DNA of 64,000 bases, from the NCBI GenBank assembly GCA_945643635.1, contig CALZFC010000035.1, positions 3,798,501 through 3,862,500 of the forward strand, given 5' to 3'. Below the pieces are notes generated by a model that did no database searches, was not told the origin of the DNA, and saw nothing but the letters and a program-made list of their open reading frames with translations. How positions within the stretch are numbered: the stretch's first letter is position 1; each line of letters opens with the position of its first letter. Shown here piece by piece: positions 46,767 through 58,789 of this stretch. The translations under genes and the position numbers were made by a program. The DNA is from Allodiplogaster sudhausi (Eukaryota > Nematoda > Chromadorea > Rhabditida > Diplogasteridae).

Positions 46767-48253
46767 ATGAAGACCATCAAAGTCTCGTGTGTTCTTTCGT
46801 TCTTCGTTGCCTCCGTCGCTTTGGTAAGTCATAATTTGCTATTGAAGAAATTTTAAATTTATGTAAAATAGTAATAATCATCATTTTAGGCCGGTGCGCC
46901 TATCGGTCATCGGTGGGACAAGACGAAGCCAATTACCTACACGTTTTCGGCTGATATGAGTGACTATCTCTTGAATAAAAAAATGTGCCTAAGGGCAACT
47001 GTTATAAATTTTATTTTGAAGTTAAATGTCAACAAGGTCGAATTTCTAGGCGGATCCGGATTTTTTGCCAGCTATTTATACCTTTAATAATATCTGAATC
47101 AATTTATTTACTATTTGAAATACTCTTTAGTTACTGTAATTAAATCAGACAAAGAAGACGCCATTTTTTCTTTAAATATTTAATATGTACTATAGATGAT
47201 ACGAAGAAGGGCGAAATGTGCGAAGCAATGCAGAGGATCCAGAGCTCATCGTGCATTACATTTGAAGAAGATGGCGACTCCGATCAGAAGGTGGGCGGGG
47301 CTAGCTTAAAGTGGGTGGGGCTTCTTCTTCTTCAACCGCGGATTAAAGGAGATCTAAGGCGAATTTAATTGAGTCTTGTTTTTTCGACTTATTTGGTCCG
47401 CTTGAGCTAGAACCTTAGATTGCAAGAGTCCCGAAGTCACAAAAATCTCCCTGCCCTGAGGAAATTAACAGCATTATCTACTTTGAATTCGCGAATATTT
47501 TATCTTCCCGCCATTTAAAAAAAAAAATTGGTGAAGCACCACTGTGGCCGGCGAGGCCATTGGACGGTTGCCAGTAAAATGTATAGATACGGTTTGAGCA
47601 ACCTACATTGGCCGGGTTTTGCTTAACACATAGGCTCACGTTCCCCGTTGTCCATACCACAAGTTTCTGGGGAGAGAGGCAAGATGCAGTAGCTCCATTT
47701 CTGAGGATTGCTAACATCGTACTTTTAAGTGATAGGGCCGCTAATCGTGGTAGGAGTGTTTCCCTTATGATCTCCTTTAAGATTCCACTGACTAGGCATA
47801 ATAAACGACAAGGGCAATACGCTAACCATGCAACTTTAGCTCGTGATCAACAACGAACGCGACTGCGAGTCGAGCACTCTTGGGAAGGAGTCGTCGAACA
47901 AGCCGAATGAACTCAGCATTAATGGCTGCAACACTGTAGTCGTATACGCGCACGAACTTCTTCATGCGCTTGGATTTGGCCACGAAGAGGTGGAGACGGA
48001 TTGCTGCTTTTGCGGTGGATTATTGCAATTTTAAATCCTTTAGGCTCGCTCTGACCGCGACGACTATATTACGTTCTACCCCAATCGATCGAAATATGGA
48101 TATATGGAAAGCGTGAGTCTGTTTTACAAGCTTGTTTAACTTTTCGAATATCGTGAAGATATATGAGCTTGGAAGACGTTTAGAAGATGCCCGCGGACAC
48201 CGACAACTTCGGCGTCCCGTTCAACTACGGCAGCGCATTGATGTCAAACGCTT
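46767..48253 (+). pseudogene. Astacin B, truncated paralogue of astacin A
   Basis: Exon order as in astacin A: signal peptide MKTIKVSCVLSFFVASVAL (46767), WDKTKPITYTFSAD (46890s), the SSSCITFEED exon (about 47197-47289), the zinc exon with HELLHALGFGHE (47839-47988), RSDRDDYITF (about 48043-48110) and FNYGSALMSNA at the Met-turn, ending CTT|GTAGGG at 48253. The catalytic zinc ligands are intact. No exons for the LNRYYKC end, EGF or CUB follow; the next 400 bp are spacer and (AG)n. The first-exon TATA is changed to TATTAAA. The gene looks truncated after the Met-turn exon and is probably nonfunctional. Confidence 0.75.
47343..47780. mobile_element. TTAA-flanked MITE, copy 4, in astacin B intron
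   Basis: Starts TTAAAGGAGATCTAAGGCG and ends CCTTATGATCTCCTTTAA; the ends are inverted repeats with TTAA outermost. Same intron position as copy 2 in astacin A, so the insertion predates the A/B duplication. Confidence 0.85.
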
Positions 48254-48439
48254 GTAGGGCTCAATTGGTTGAGAGCACCACAGCAACAAAAAAAAGAAAC
48301 TATAGGAAACAACGAAAGACAAAAAACCCCGCGCACCCAACACCCAAGCCACTACCACCACACTACCCGCCCTAGCGAACTGAATGTTGAATAACATATT
48401 CAGATGAAAAGAGAGGCACCCATAGAGAACGTTGCGAAG

Positions 48440-48620
48440 AGAATGGAGAGAGAGAGACAGAAAGAGGAAAGAGAAAGAGTAAAAGAGAGAGAGAGAGAGA
48501 GAAAGAGGAAAGAGACAGAGTAAAAAAGAGAAAGAGAGAGAGAGAGAGAGAGAGGGAAAGAGGGGGAGAGAGAGAGAGAAAGCGAGAGAGTGAGAGAGTG
48601 AAAAAGTGAGAGAGAGAGAT
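48440..48620 (+). repeat. (AG)n microsatellite
   Basis: AG-rich tract downstream of astacin B, source of a spurious Ser/Leu/Phe frame on the minus strand. Confidence 0.9.
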
Positions 48621-48866
48621 GTCCTAATATGAAAGGTATAAAGCATCCTATTCTCTTTCACTTCTGATTCATCTGTTAATCGATTTGCATGTGTATGTCC
48701 TTCAACACTTTAGAACAGCATCATTATTTCATTACGCAACTAATCAGAAGCAACTTTGACAGTCTAAACGGGCCTTTCAAGATATGTAACAAGTAAAGTC
48801 TACAAATAGGAAAGTTTTACCTATAATAAGGAGAATGAAATAATGCACAAGAAATTCCACGTGAGA

Positions 48867-48867
<1 letters not shown>

Positions 48868-48910
<43 letters not shown>
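48868..48910 (+). repeat. (TA)n microsatellite
   Basis: Uninterrupted TA dinucleotides. Confidence 0.95.
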
Positions 48911-48913
<3 letters not shown>

Positions 48914-49059
48914 ATAACTTCCATCTAAATCGGAAAACATTCACAAGAAAAATCGAGTATACTAATTAGCAAAGAAAGGAAAACAAAAAAAGTTCAATCG
49001 CACAGAATATTCAAAGTATTCTATTCAGAATAAATCTAATCTTGAAAAAGATTGGCTCA

Positions 49060-49360
49060 CTACTCAACATTGAGCTCCCTGAAGATTCTTGCTGCATCAT
49101 TCGTCAGCTTGTTGTTGCTGGTGACTCCAACCATGTGCGAGAGGAGTCCGAGGGCCGGGGCAACCGGAGCCGGAAACTTGAGGTTGAACTGCCAGTAAGA
49201 AGCGATGAGAATCAGCAGTCCTTGCACGAATCCACCACGAACCTTGAAAAGGGCGTTGTTCGATACAATAAAATGAAAAAAAATTCTTTTCTTGCATTTG
49301 CTTTCCACCTGAAGCCGGTCTGCTTTGACAGTACTCTCTCTCTCTCTCTCTCTTCCTCTG

Positions 49361-49391
<31 letters not shown>

Positions 49392-50597
49392 TCCTCTCTC
49401 TCTCTCTCTGTCTTTTCTTCTCCGCACATATGTTTTCTCTCCTTTCCTTCGAATAAAAAGATGACTTTGCATACCGTTACATCGACATCCTCGATGATGA
49501 ACGCGAAGTCTCGGTTGGAGTCGCCATACGCCACCAGCACGGGTTGAGTTATGCCAGAAGACGCTAGGCGAGACATGACTCCCGTGACGGTGTGCTCATC
49601 CTGGGCAAAAAAATAAAATAAAATAAGATTAAATTATGATCAAAAACTTTTAGAATAAACAAAAAAGAAATAAATATTAAATAATAATAAATGGGTCCAA
49701 CTATTGCTGATTACCGTATCATCAAGGGCATCACAGATTAAACCCACCTCTATGAAAAAGGTATACTTTGTTATACTAAAATCTAACAGAATAAAATTTT
49801 TGATTTTGAAGATCATTTTCTATGTTAGGTAGTTTAACTGCAACAATGAAATATAAATAGCAATGCTGTTATACGGTAACAACCACTTACTGTGGAAATT
49901 GGTGTGCTTGATGAAGGCGCAGGATGCCGTCGTACGTGTGGATGGTGTGAAGATTCCTGAAGAATAGAGAAAATAAAGGTTGATTTCTTAAAAATCTCAT
50001 TGGTAGCGAATTTTTCGTGTACTTATGGTAACCACTAGCGATCAACTAGTTGCAATTCCAGCAACAACAAAAAAACAGAAACTATTCGAGGAAAAAAATG
50101 TTGATGATGCTTCAGGCCGCTAATCTAAAAGTAACCATATTTCCATAAAATCACAGTTTTCTATTACCATAGACGATAATCCCCAAATGCCCACTGGAAC
50201 AGCAAACGGTTGTTTCAACTGAATTCTTAAATTATCTTGGCAGGAGCCAACCTTGATGGTGCGAGGCCGCTTCTGCTTCAGCGGCACGCTGTTGTTGCCT
50301 CGTTGCGGCTTCGGTAGGATGTGTCGCTGAATAATGGTATTCACTTGTTTGTTAATTTCGGATTAGACTTATAACGGAAATCAACACTTATGATTAACAT
50401 TTAAAAATTAATTAAAAAGATCAAAGAAGGAGCTAATAAAAACGAAAAAAAAAATCAAATTTAAAAGAAACAGGCGAGAAGAAACATTCCGCTAGTACGG
50501 ATAGAAAAACGTTTAAAAAAATTAGTACCTGATCCACGACTATGATGGTGACAGAGCCGAATCGCTACTTGCTCCTCTTCATCGATCGCTCCGGAAC
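49060..50597 (-). pseudogene. Diverged relative of the transposon companion gene
   Basis: Exons 49600-49475 and 49242-49060 (stop TAG) join in phase. They read TVTGVMSRLASSGITQPVLV then AYGDSNRDFAFIIEDVDVT, and GGFVQGLLILIASYWQFNLK to LNVE. This aligns by eye with the last two exons of 23407-25917 (QFRQPLVVLYG, FIEAVTVALACHFIFHL, GLFSTLIGAP), with the same exon boundary. Upstream exon-like pieces 49956-49891, 50326-50252 and 50597-50529 are acidic or Ala/Gln-rich, but their phases do not all connect. It is likely the 3' end of a second, diverged element; the transposase and terminal repeats were not found. Confidence 0.5.
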
Positions 50598-50599
50598 CT

Positions 50600-51640
50600 T
50601 AACAAGGAAATTAATAACGGACTAACGAAAAACGAAAAGCAAATCGCTCGAAAAACTAAATAGAATCAAACAAGTGAGAAAAAACATTTTCGCCCGCTTG
50701 CACCGCATTTATAGTGTGATGGCTGGTGTGAATTCGCAATCACCCTAGCGAATTCATGGCCGAGACAGTGTAACTTTTCTTTTATGCAGATAAGCAAATT
50801 TCTAAAAAAAAAATTGCTTCTCAGAATTAGTTTTATTCAACATTTCTCTAAAAAGAGAAGTTACAATTAAAAAGTGACTGACGGATGCTTTAATTTAAAG
50901 ACAATTACAATCGTAGAGAAACAGCTGAAAAAAAATTACGGAATAATGTACATTTTATTATGTTGCACGAAAACAAAATAATGTAAAATATGTAAAAGTG
51001 CACAAAAACTTATTGCGAGCACTTTTGTTCGCATGTGAACGTGAACCATTTTTTATTTTTCTGTGTGCAAGTAATTTCCGACTTCGAGACTAGCTCCAAT
51101 CGATTCCTCGTATCAGAAAGCACCTATAAGGAAGTTTTTAACGAAATCCAAAGATGGTCCACTTTGGCTATGGCTGTGGCCTTTTTGATCCTCGCAAATC
51201 GCGTCATATGTTGGAAGTACGGGTCCACTTAGAGTAAACCTTCCCACACAATTCGGGTAAAAGCAGACTAGTTCAGAATTTATCCTATTACATTTGCTTC
51301 ATTCGCAAAACAATATGTCAATTAAGATGTGATGTGTTAAAATGGAAAAAAAACACTCACTCACATTCAAAACATGCATTTAAAAAAGTGAAATGTGGAA
51401 ACCCAAAAGGATAGTACAATTGTACATGTTCATGCGGACATTTTTTGTACTTTCCTCATCTACGGCTGTATCTTATTGTCATTGGCATCGTGGCTATCCA
51501 ATTTTTTCTATACTCATGTGAAGACTCTTCTGCTTCACTTTGTTATCAACAAGCAAAAAAAATTCAAAGATGAACAGAAGCATATAAAATTGTCTAATGC
51601 AAGGCATTCTTATATGAGGTGCGATAAATACTGCTAAACA
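50600..51640 (+). other. AT-rich spacer with two small open frames
   Basis: Plus frames 51035-51232 and 51395-51637 each contain one hydrophobic segment (LAMAVAFLILANRVICW; FLIYGCILLSLASWLSNFF). They lack convincing splice context or relatives in the window. They might be exons of a membrane protein; not called as genes. Confidence 0.25.
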
Positions 51641-51712
51641 ATAATTATATGAGATATGACAGAAACTCAGCCATAAAAAAGACGATCTTGTAATTAGCCG
51701 TAGGAGGAGGGC

Positions 51713-51785
51713 TGTTAATGAGCAGTGAAACTTAATGAGCAATGAAGGTTAATGAGCAGTGAAAGTTAATGAGCAGTGAACGTTG
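51713..51785 (+). repeat. Tandem repeat, 18 bp, four copies
   Basis: Units of TTAATGAGCAGTGAAAG just upstream of the Elongin-B TATA box. Confidence 0.85.
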
Positions 51786-51803
51786 ACGGGGCCGTGCTGC
51801 CTG

Positions 51804-51810
51804 TATAAAA
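51804..51810 (+). promoter_or_regulatory. TATA box, probable elb-1 promoter
   Basis: TATAAAA in CTGTATAAAAGGC. The elb-1 ATG is about 320 bp downstream; a GTAAGT donor at 52068 suggests a non-coding first exon between them. Confidence 0.5.
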
Positions 51811-52126
51811 GGCAAGAAGCTCTCGTTGCCATCCTCACTCATCCTTCGTATTCACTTGGCCTCCCTCCCTTTGCTCAGAAGTCCTCACCCATCTTGCATT
51901 TATTATATGCAAGAATGCTTATTCTCTTAATCATAAACGTTCTTTTTTTCATTTTTCATTTGGAAACTCATTTAGCCATTTAGTTTGGGTGACTCATTCG
52001 CAATCCGTTCTCCTTGCTCCTCACTCACTATATTCCCAACTACCATAACAAATTAATTATGTATGGTAAGTAAACATCTCTTTGCTTCAGCTTATCGCTT
52101 TCAATTTACTTCAAATCGTCCTCAAA

Positions 52127-53453
52127 ATGGCAACTGCCACGCACGCTGCTCCCACGGTCAGTGTATGGAAGATTTCTTTTTAAACTATCTTTTCAGTCTC
52201 TTGTCAAAATCAACTTTAAGTTTCCTTGCTTATTTATTAAAATTTTTATTCATAGATCGAATAATGCTATGACAACGCATTAATTAGGTTAATGAATTAG
52301 TCAAGTCATTCTCTTTAGGAAATCTTCATCGAGATCGTCTGGAAGAAGAAGCACATCTTCTACGAGGCACTCGACACAACTCTCATCAGTGAAATGCGCG
52401 CCAAACTGGAGAATCTTCTCCCAGAGGTCAGCAATAACAGATACTACGCACAGCGCAAATAGTTCAGAACTATTTGCGCGATGCGAATAGTTCAGTTTCA
52501 TATGTACTATCTTCTACACTTCAACAGACACTTTAAAAAATTTAACGAAGTAATTCGATCAAAAACGAGGGACGAGAAGTCACACAGTTTCTCCTATCCG
52601 AGAGTTTCCTTCTTATTCGAGAGTTTCTCTGCATCGTCTAGGTTGATCTGTCTGGAGCGTCTTTCGTCCGTACGGAGAATTTCAAGGCTCCTCAGGACAA
52701 CGATGACAAATGGCAAAAGGTTTACAGTTAATTGATTACATGGACGTTTACTTACTGATTAAAAATCCATACACATATTTACATATATTACATTATTCGT
52801 ATTTAAGTAAATACTCCTTAATACAATATTTCCTGCTGTTGCGTCGAAACATAAATTTCATGTGCGATAAATAAATAAATATGTAAATATTTCCACGTTG
52901 AAAATTGCAGATGAACGAGAATGTCACCTTTGCGTACGGTGGCTTCAATCGCGAGAACTCAGACCTGCGTGCGCCCGCCATTGTCTCGCTGCTCCTCCCA
53001 GTGCGTTTTTTTTAGTTTGTACCTGTTTAAAGAAGGGCGATCACCGAAAAAATATGTGATATTTCAAATTGCCGCGGCCTTTCGCACTCTCATTCGCGCG
53101 AGCTATTTTCACGCAGCGGGTTTGTGCGACCTGCGAAATAGCACGCGAGAATGAGAGTGAGGAATCACAGGGCAGACGCGGCAATTCGAACATGCATTAA
53201 ATACTTTTCGTTGATCACCCTCCTTTAAGGAAATTAAGTCAATATCTTCCAAGGTATAACTTCCAAGGTACAAACAAAGTACCCCTGGATATTGATGATG
53301 TTTACTTGTGTGCAGGGCGAGTCCGAGCCAGAGATTGCGCCACTCTCCGCTCCGCCGCGCCTCCCCGCAGCATTCCAGGATGTTGTCGCGGAGAAGGAGA
53401 AGAAGGACAGCACTAGTGCGGATGCGAGTAATTGTTCCGCTGCGGGCAACTAG
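52127..53453 (+). CDS. elb-1: Elongin-B homologue
   Basis: Five exons in phase 0: 52127-52156, 52319-52426, 52642-52719, 52911-53000, 53316-53453; 147 residues. The ubiquitin-like core reads EIFIEIVWKKKHIFYEAL, ISEMRAKLENLLPE, then FAYGGFNRENSDLRAPAIVS in place of the usual [20 protein letters not shown]. The tail IAPLSAPPRLPAAFQDV matches the Elongin-B SSPPELPDVM segment. Elongin B pairs with Elongin C in VHL/SOCS-type cullin-2 ubiquitin ligases and in the Elongin transcription complex. The sequence is quite diverged from vertebrate and fly Elongin B, and the short Lys/Glu/Ser tail is extra. The last intron holds a fold-back element. Confidence 0.75.
53027..53228. mobile_element. Fold-back TTAA MITE in elb-1 intron
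   Basis: The two halves of this 202-bp segment are inverted repeats of roughly 95 bp each: arms start TTAAAGAAGGGCGATCACCG and, on the other strand, TTAAAGGAGGGTGATCAACG. Both contain AATTGCCGCG, CACTCTCATTC and GCTATTT. TTAA lies at both ends. The RNA would form a long hairpin within the pre-mRNA. Confidence 0.85.
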
Positions 53454-54262
53454 ACTCAAGAAGTGCTTTATTAACAATTATCATTTGAAATCCGTTTATT
53501 TAACAGTTCTTCATAAACAGTTGTTCATGAATTGCACGTTAGTATTGAACGACATTTTTTTTTTCATTTTGATCGCCATAAATAAAACCCTGATTCAGTT
53601 ATTTTGAACTGTGTCCTTCAAACACATCACAAACAGCACTAAACGTTATGATAAAATATTGCTTGCATTTGGCGTGGCTTGGACAGGAGGAGCTATCTAA
53701 TTAAAATTTGCAAATGTTCGAGAATTTCAACATTTAAGTAATATGGCTGCATTGAGTGCAGTGATCAAGTCTACGGAGGCTTTTCTTACATTTTACTTTT
53801 TCAACGAGTAGAAAGAACATGTTTGAGGACATGCTATCTCAAACTTTTTTTTTTTGCTTTTAACGTGCAACATTCCACCCGTAGATCTTTCCTCAAATAT
53901 CTCAGAATAGTACAAAAGCAGCTGTGGTTCTTTCAGGTCGTAATATTGATTATTGTTATAATTGTAAGATTTAGAATATTTGTGCAATTTTCCTCTTGTG
54001 CTAATAACTACTTGTTGTAATATATATCGATGGCTAAATATGTATGCTCTTACAAAAGTTCTTTGTGCTGGCCACAAACAGAATGAAAGCGATATTGAGT
54101 TTATTCGTCGACTTTCAGTTATAAGCACTCATTCATATTCGTATGTTGACCTTCGGGCGTTTAAACTGAAATGAAAGGAATCTTGTAGATCAGAAATGAA
54201 TAAATTATTGACTTTTAGTTTGATCTCCTTAGAAAATATGGAGGCGCTAAATTTACTAGTGA
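53454..54262. other. Intergenic, no gene seen
   Basis: AT-rich spacer between the 3' ends of elb-1 and astacin C (convergent genes). Open frames lack exon character. Confidence 0.5.
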
Positions 54263-57200
54263 CTATTGGTACCCTGTTTTTTTAACGAGTATACGCAATA
54301 TTTATGTATATATTAGGGAAATAAATATATAAAAAATAATTAATGTAAAATATGAAAAAAAACACTGACGGAATTTGTACTCAAAGTCGGCGATGGCCGA
54401 GCCGGAGGCGTGGAAGGAGAGGATGACGGCGCGGTTGCCTTCCGAACGGTACGAACGCTGAGGGTACTGCGTGCCGCAGAGACTGAGATGACGAGGAGAG
54501 TAAAGTAGTGAGTAAGAGAGAGAGAGAGAGAGAGACAGAGAGAGGCAGACAGACAGAGGTAGAGAGAAAGGGAGGGAGAAAGAGAATAGAGAAAGTTAGA
54601 GAGAGAGATAAGCAAAGAAAGAGAGAGAGACAGATATATAAAGATGTAAGATAGAGAGACAGACAGACATGGAGAAAGAGGAGTGAGGGAGAGAGACAGA
54701 GAGAACGAGAGAGAGGAGAGAGAGAAAGGAGGGAGAAGGATAAAAAAGAGACAGGAAATAGAAGCAGAGAGAGAGAGAGAGGAGAGAAAAAAAGAGAGTG
54801 AAATTTCCTCACCGAATACCACGCATGCGCAGATCCTTCTTAAGCTTGATCTCAATGCCATTCTCGTTGCAGCCGCCGTCCGTGCTTGCGGTGCGCGAGA
54901 ACTTCACCTCGACACGACGACCTTGAGGAGCCTGGAAAAGAGGGAGAGAGAGAGAAAGAAAGAAAGAGAGAGAGAGATGACGGTGAGAGACATAACAAAG
55001 AGATAGAGAGAGAAAGAGGCATGACGGGTGAGAGGAAGAGATTGGTAAGCGATGGATAGTGATAAAGAAAGAGATGGTGTGGTCAGGAAAGAGATAGAGA
55101 GAGAGATGGAGAGAAAGAAAGAGAGAGAGAAAGAGAGAAAGAGAGAGAGGAGAACAAAGAGAGAACTCACGTCGATGACGACAAACTTGGAGACGGGCGC
55201 GAGCTGCGTCGCTCCTGTGTGATTGATCGAGTACTTGACAAAGTTGGCGCCCGCCGTCAGGACGACGGCGCCGTCGGGCTTTAAGTTTATTTTATTTTAG
55301 TTCTATTTTATATTCATATTTTTTTAATCATATATTTTCCTTTTCTTCTCAGAAAAAAAAACTATTTTCTTGGCCGACAATTTGTGAGTTTTTACAGCGA
55401 TTTTGCAGCGTAATTTAAAAATTGTTTAATTTTAGTGTGCTTTTAATTTTAGTGCGCTTTTGAATGTCATTATGCCGCCTACATTACGGTCGCATGTCGG
55501 GCCGCCCCAGCCCTCTGGGCAGATGCAGACGTTGCACTGGCGGGGCTTCGGGTAGCCACCGCTCTTGCAGTAGGTGGTCGGCTGGTTACAGCGAGCTGAG
55601 AGAAAGAGAAAGAAAGAGAGAGAGAGAGAGAATGAGAGAGCGAGAGGAAAAGGGGGAGACGGTGAAAGAGAGATAGGAAGCGCGAGCGAGAGAAAGAGAA
55701 AGAGGGAGAGAGAGAAAGAGAATCATAAAGAGCCAGACGGAGAGAAAGTGATAGAGAGAGAGAGGGAGAGAAAGAGAGACAAGGAGAGAGATGAACCAAC
55801 CTTCGCACTTGTACAGCTTGTTGACAGTGAGCACGTCGATGAATGATGGCGACTGGCCGGTGAACGATCCCTGGTAGTCAGCGTCGAGCGCACGCATCGT
55901 CGGCTTGTTAAAGTCGACGTTTGCACTGCAAGGACGAACGATATAAGATTATAAAAAATACTTGTTTGTAACAAAAAAATTTTTTTTAAAGAACTTCAAA
56001 GTCCATCTAATGTTCGAACGTTTCCGAACAACTTTTACACTACAACTACATAGCTTCTCGTTTGAAGTACATATGCTAAATGAATTACATACGACGATCG
56101 TGAAATATACAGGATATTGGTCCTCTTTAAAATGGGGCTGCAACGGAGTAGAACACGGTTCAAAGAAGAAGAAGAAGAAAGATTCGCTCGCCTCGATGGC
56201 GAGTAATGCATGACTGAGCCGTAGTCATATGGCAGATTGAACGATGTCGTCTCGGTCTTCTTCTCGTACTGGTAGTGAGAGCCCTTCTGAAGAAGAAGAA
56301 AAGAGGCTTCTTTCTCTCTCTCTCTTTCTCTCTCTTGCAATTCTTTCTATTTTTACCGTTTGATTGGGCAGAAAGACCTCATTTGACCGCATACATAGTT
56401 TTTGTTGACGGCCAAAAGCTCTCTTCTTCCTTCATGATTATAATAGGCAAACCAACAAGTGGCACACTGTTTCTCAAATTTCTCAAGACCTAATTATCAA
56501 ATTAATTATTAATTAGACTAATTAGTGACGTCATCATTATCATCATCAACATAATACTTAGAGACTCTACCATAATGTTGCTAAAGTCGACGTAGATGTA
56601 CGAGTCGCGATCCAGACGCGTCTGCTGGTGGTTGACGCCCAGCGCGTGCGCGAGTTCGTGTGAGACGGTGTGGAACTGGAACAACTTCATAATTATCATA
56701 ATAATAATTTAATTACTTAATTATTATTATATTTGTTATTCTTATTATTTTTTTAAGTTATTTTAGATTCATTGAAATTTATTAATTTAATTTTTCAAAT
56801 TGTATGATATATGTACATATGCGAAATATCTTGATGACAACTTTGATGCTTTAATCGGTAACTTCCAAAATATGTTAATTTTATTCAGGTGTTTTGATGT
56901 CCTTATTTCTCTCTCGTTCTCTCACTCTTTCCCTTGCTCTCTTTTACTCACTCTCTCTCACTCTCTCTCTCTCTCTCTCAAACCGACATCTCCGCAGCCC
57001 GGATTGCCTGGTGCGCCGTTGAACAGCGACAGGCTCTGCTCGACGCCGTGCTTGCCGAGGAAGGAGAAGCAGCCATTGCCGGAGAAGATGCGAATGTGGG
57101 CGGTAGGCCTGTGTTAATTAATTAATTTATTTATTTGAACACAAATTAATTATTCATTAATTAATTATGAGTTTTTTTGATTTAATTACTAACATTTTTT

Positions 57201-58115
57201 TAATTGTATTTATTTACTTCGCTTTTACTACTAATCACAGAATTCTTCAAAAATATTGATTGACCGCTAATAATTGTAGACAAATAATTGTTGACCACTC
57301 ACTTGGAATCCTCCGCAAACTGGAGGCAAGTGTTCTCCTGCCAGAAGCGAGTGGCTGCGTACACGAGCTGGCGCACCTTGTCAGCTGCGAAAGGATTATC
57401 TTTATTATAGCAGATTATATTTCTTCTCTCTCTCTCTTTCTCTTCTCTCTCCTTCCCGTCTCTTTCTCTCCCTTATCTTTAGCTCTTTCTCTCTGTCCCT
57501 TCTCTTTCACTACCTCTCCCCTTATCTTTAACTCTCTCTCCCCCCCCTCTCTAGTTTTCCTCTCTCCCTCTCGCTCCCTCTCTCTCTGACATGGTGCTTG
57601 TGCTCCGGTGGCAAAGTAGTATGGAATGACGCCCTTGTCCATGGTGGGCCAAAGGAGCGCCGGATTCGTGGTTGCCTGCCGCTTTCGCTTTTGGGTCCTG
57701 AAGCGATCATCCACTTTCTACCGTACCCCAACACCCACCCCCCCCCCCAATCTTACTCGTCAACTTCAATGTCGCCATCGATGAGGTTGTCGTTGTGCGC
57801 ATGGCTGTTCACTTCCAGAATCGGGTCGACAGGACTAACCGACTATAAAAGTACGGAATAGAGTAACTATATATGTCTATCGATTAGTTCGTATTAGAAA
57901 GCAACTTTCAGAATTTAAAAAGAATGCTAAACATTTAGAGACTCTCAAGAGTATCAATCAACTAAGAGAAAGAACTTTTCATGTGAACATATAGTATACT
58001 ACTAACAATAAGGTCATGAAGTACCGTAACCTACCGGATCGGACTTCTTGGTGGGACGCCATGCGACCGTGACGGCCACAACAGCGAGAAGGCAGACGAG
58101 CAGCGATTTCATCAT
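54263..58115 (-). CDS. Astacin metalloprotease C (NAS), astacin-EGF-CUB, complete
   Basis: Thirteen exons: 58115-58035, 57842-57765, 57717-57591, 57384-57303, 57108-56988, 56675-56571, 56286-56192, 55925-55801, 55595-55483, 55278-55171, 54931-54813, 54482-54370, 54273-54263; 425 residues. Signal peptide (MMKSLLVCLLAVVAVTVA), propeptide, and a basic cleavage region RTQKRKRQATTN before LWPTMDKGVIPYYFA. Catalytic landmarks are TCLQFAED, FSGNGCFSFLG, the zinc site HELAHALGVNH, QQTRLDRDSYIYVD and the Met-turn PYDYGSVMHYS. VNKLYKC ends the domain. An EGF module (CNVCICPEGWGGPTCD) and a CUB domain (FVKYSINHTG, GRRVEVKFSR, AVILSFHASGSAIADFEYKF) follow. It is a secreted zinc endopeptidase with all catalytic residues present. 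The intron after exon 7 uses a GC donor (TCGAG|GCGAGC), and phase needs it. The 11-nt last exon and the end of exon 2 are the least certain. Confidence 0.92.
54510..54805 (+). repeat. (AG)n microsatellite in astacin C intron
   Basis: Pyrimidine tract in the sense of the gene; similar tracts at 54945-55160, 55600-55790 and 58280-58410. Confidence 0.9.
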
Positions 58116-58186
58116 TGGTGTTTTGGCAGGAAACGCTGGGGAGCGGTGCCGCCGAATCAAGTGAGGATGTCCAGGAAGCTCTACGC

Positions 58187-58193
58187 TTTTATA
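58187..58193 (-). promoter_or_regulatory. TATA box of astacin C
   Basis: TATAAAA on the minus strand (CCCGTATAAAAGCG), 72 bp upstream of the start codon at 58115. Confidence 0.7.
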
Positions 58194-58419
58194 CGGGCGC
58201 TCTGGTTTCGCGAATTCGACTGCTGACATCCGTTTGCAGCTGCGCTAACACGACTTTCATGCCTGTTTACAAGCGAAAATGGAGAGCCAGAGAGAGAGGG
58301 AGAGAGAGGGAGAGAGAGATAAAGAAAGAGCGAGAAAGAGAGAGAGAGAGAATAAGAGAAAGTGAAAGAAAGCGAGAGAGAAAGAGAGAATGAGAGATAG
58401 AGATAATTGGATATTCAAC

Positions 58420-58789
58420 AGATAAATAACGTCTCGAGAGAAATAAAGAGAACGGAGAGTTTTATGAGAACAAGATCAAGCAATGAGAGAAACAAGGAAC
58501 GTTCCCGTTTCTGCCGTCCATTGGATGGATTCTGTCAATAGTCAATAATAGATCGGTCACGCGGTTTGGGCTTTTGGTGCTAGTTAGTGCCCTTTAAAAA
58601 AATCTATAATTTCTGTAGATGCTGAGTTTTGTTTAAAATAAGATCCGCAATAAGAAAAGAGATAAGTCTATCTTACATATCATAACCTTTAATAGTTAAC
58701 GGAAGCACTTAAATCTGTTGGAATCGAATATGCGGTCTAAATATATTGCAGGAGCAAAGACAGGACACATACATATATGTACATACATA
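58420..58789. other. Intergenic, no gene seen
   Basis: AT-rich spacer upstream of astacin C. Confidence 0.5.

Noticed and set aside
48255..48300. tRNA A-box-like sequence (GGCTCAATTGGTTGAGAGCA) suggesting a tRNA or SINE
   Set aside because: No B box or cloverleaf could be drawn within the following 100 bp, so no tRNA gene or SINE is called.
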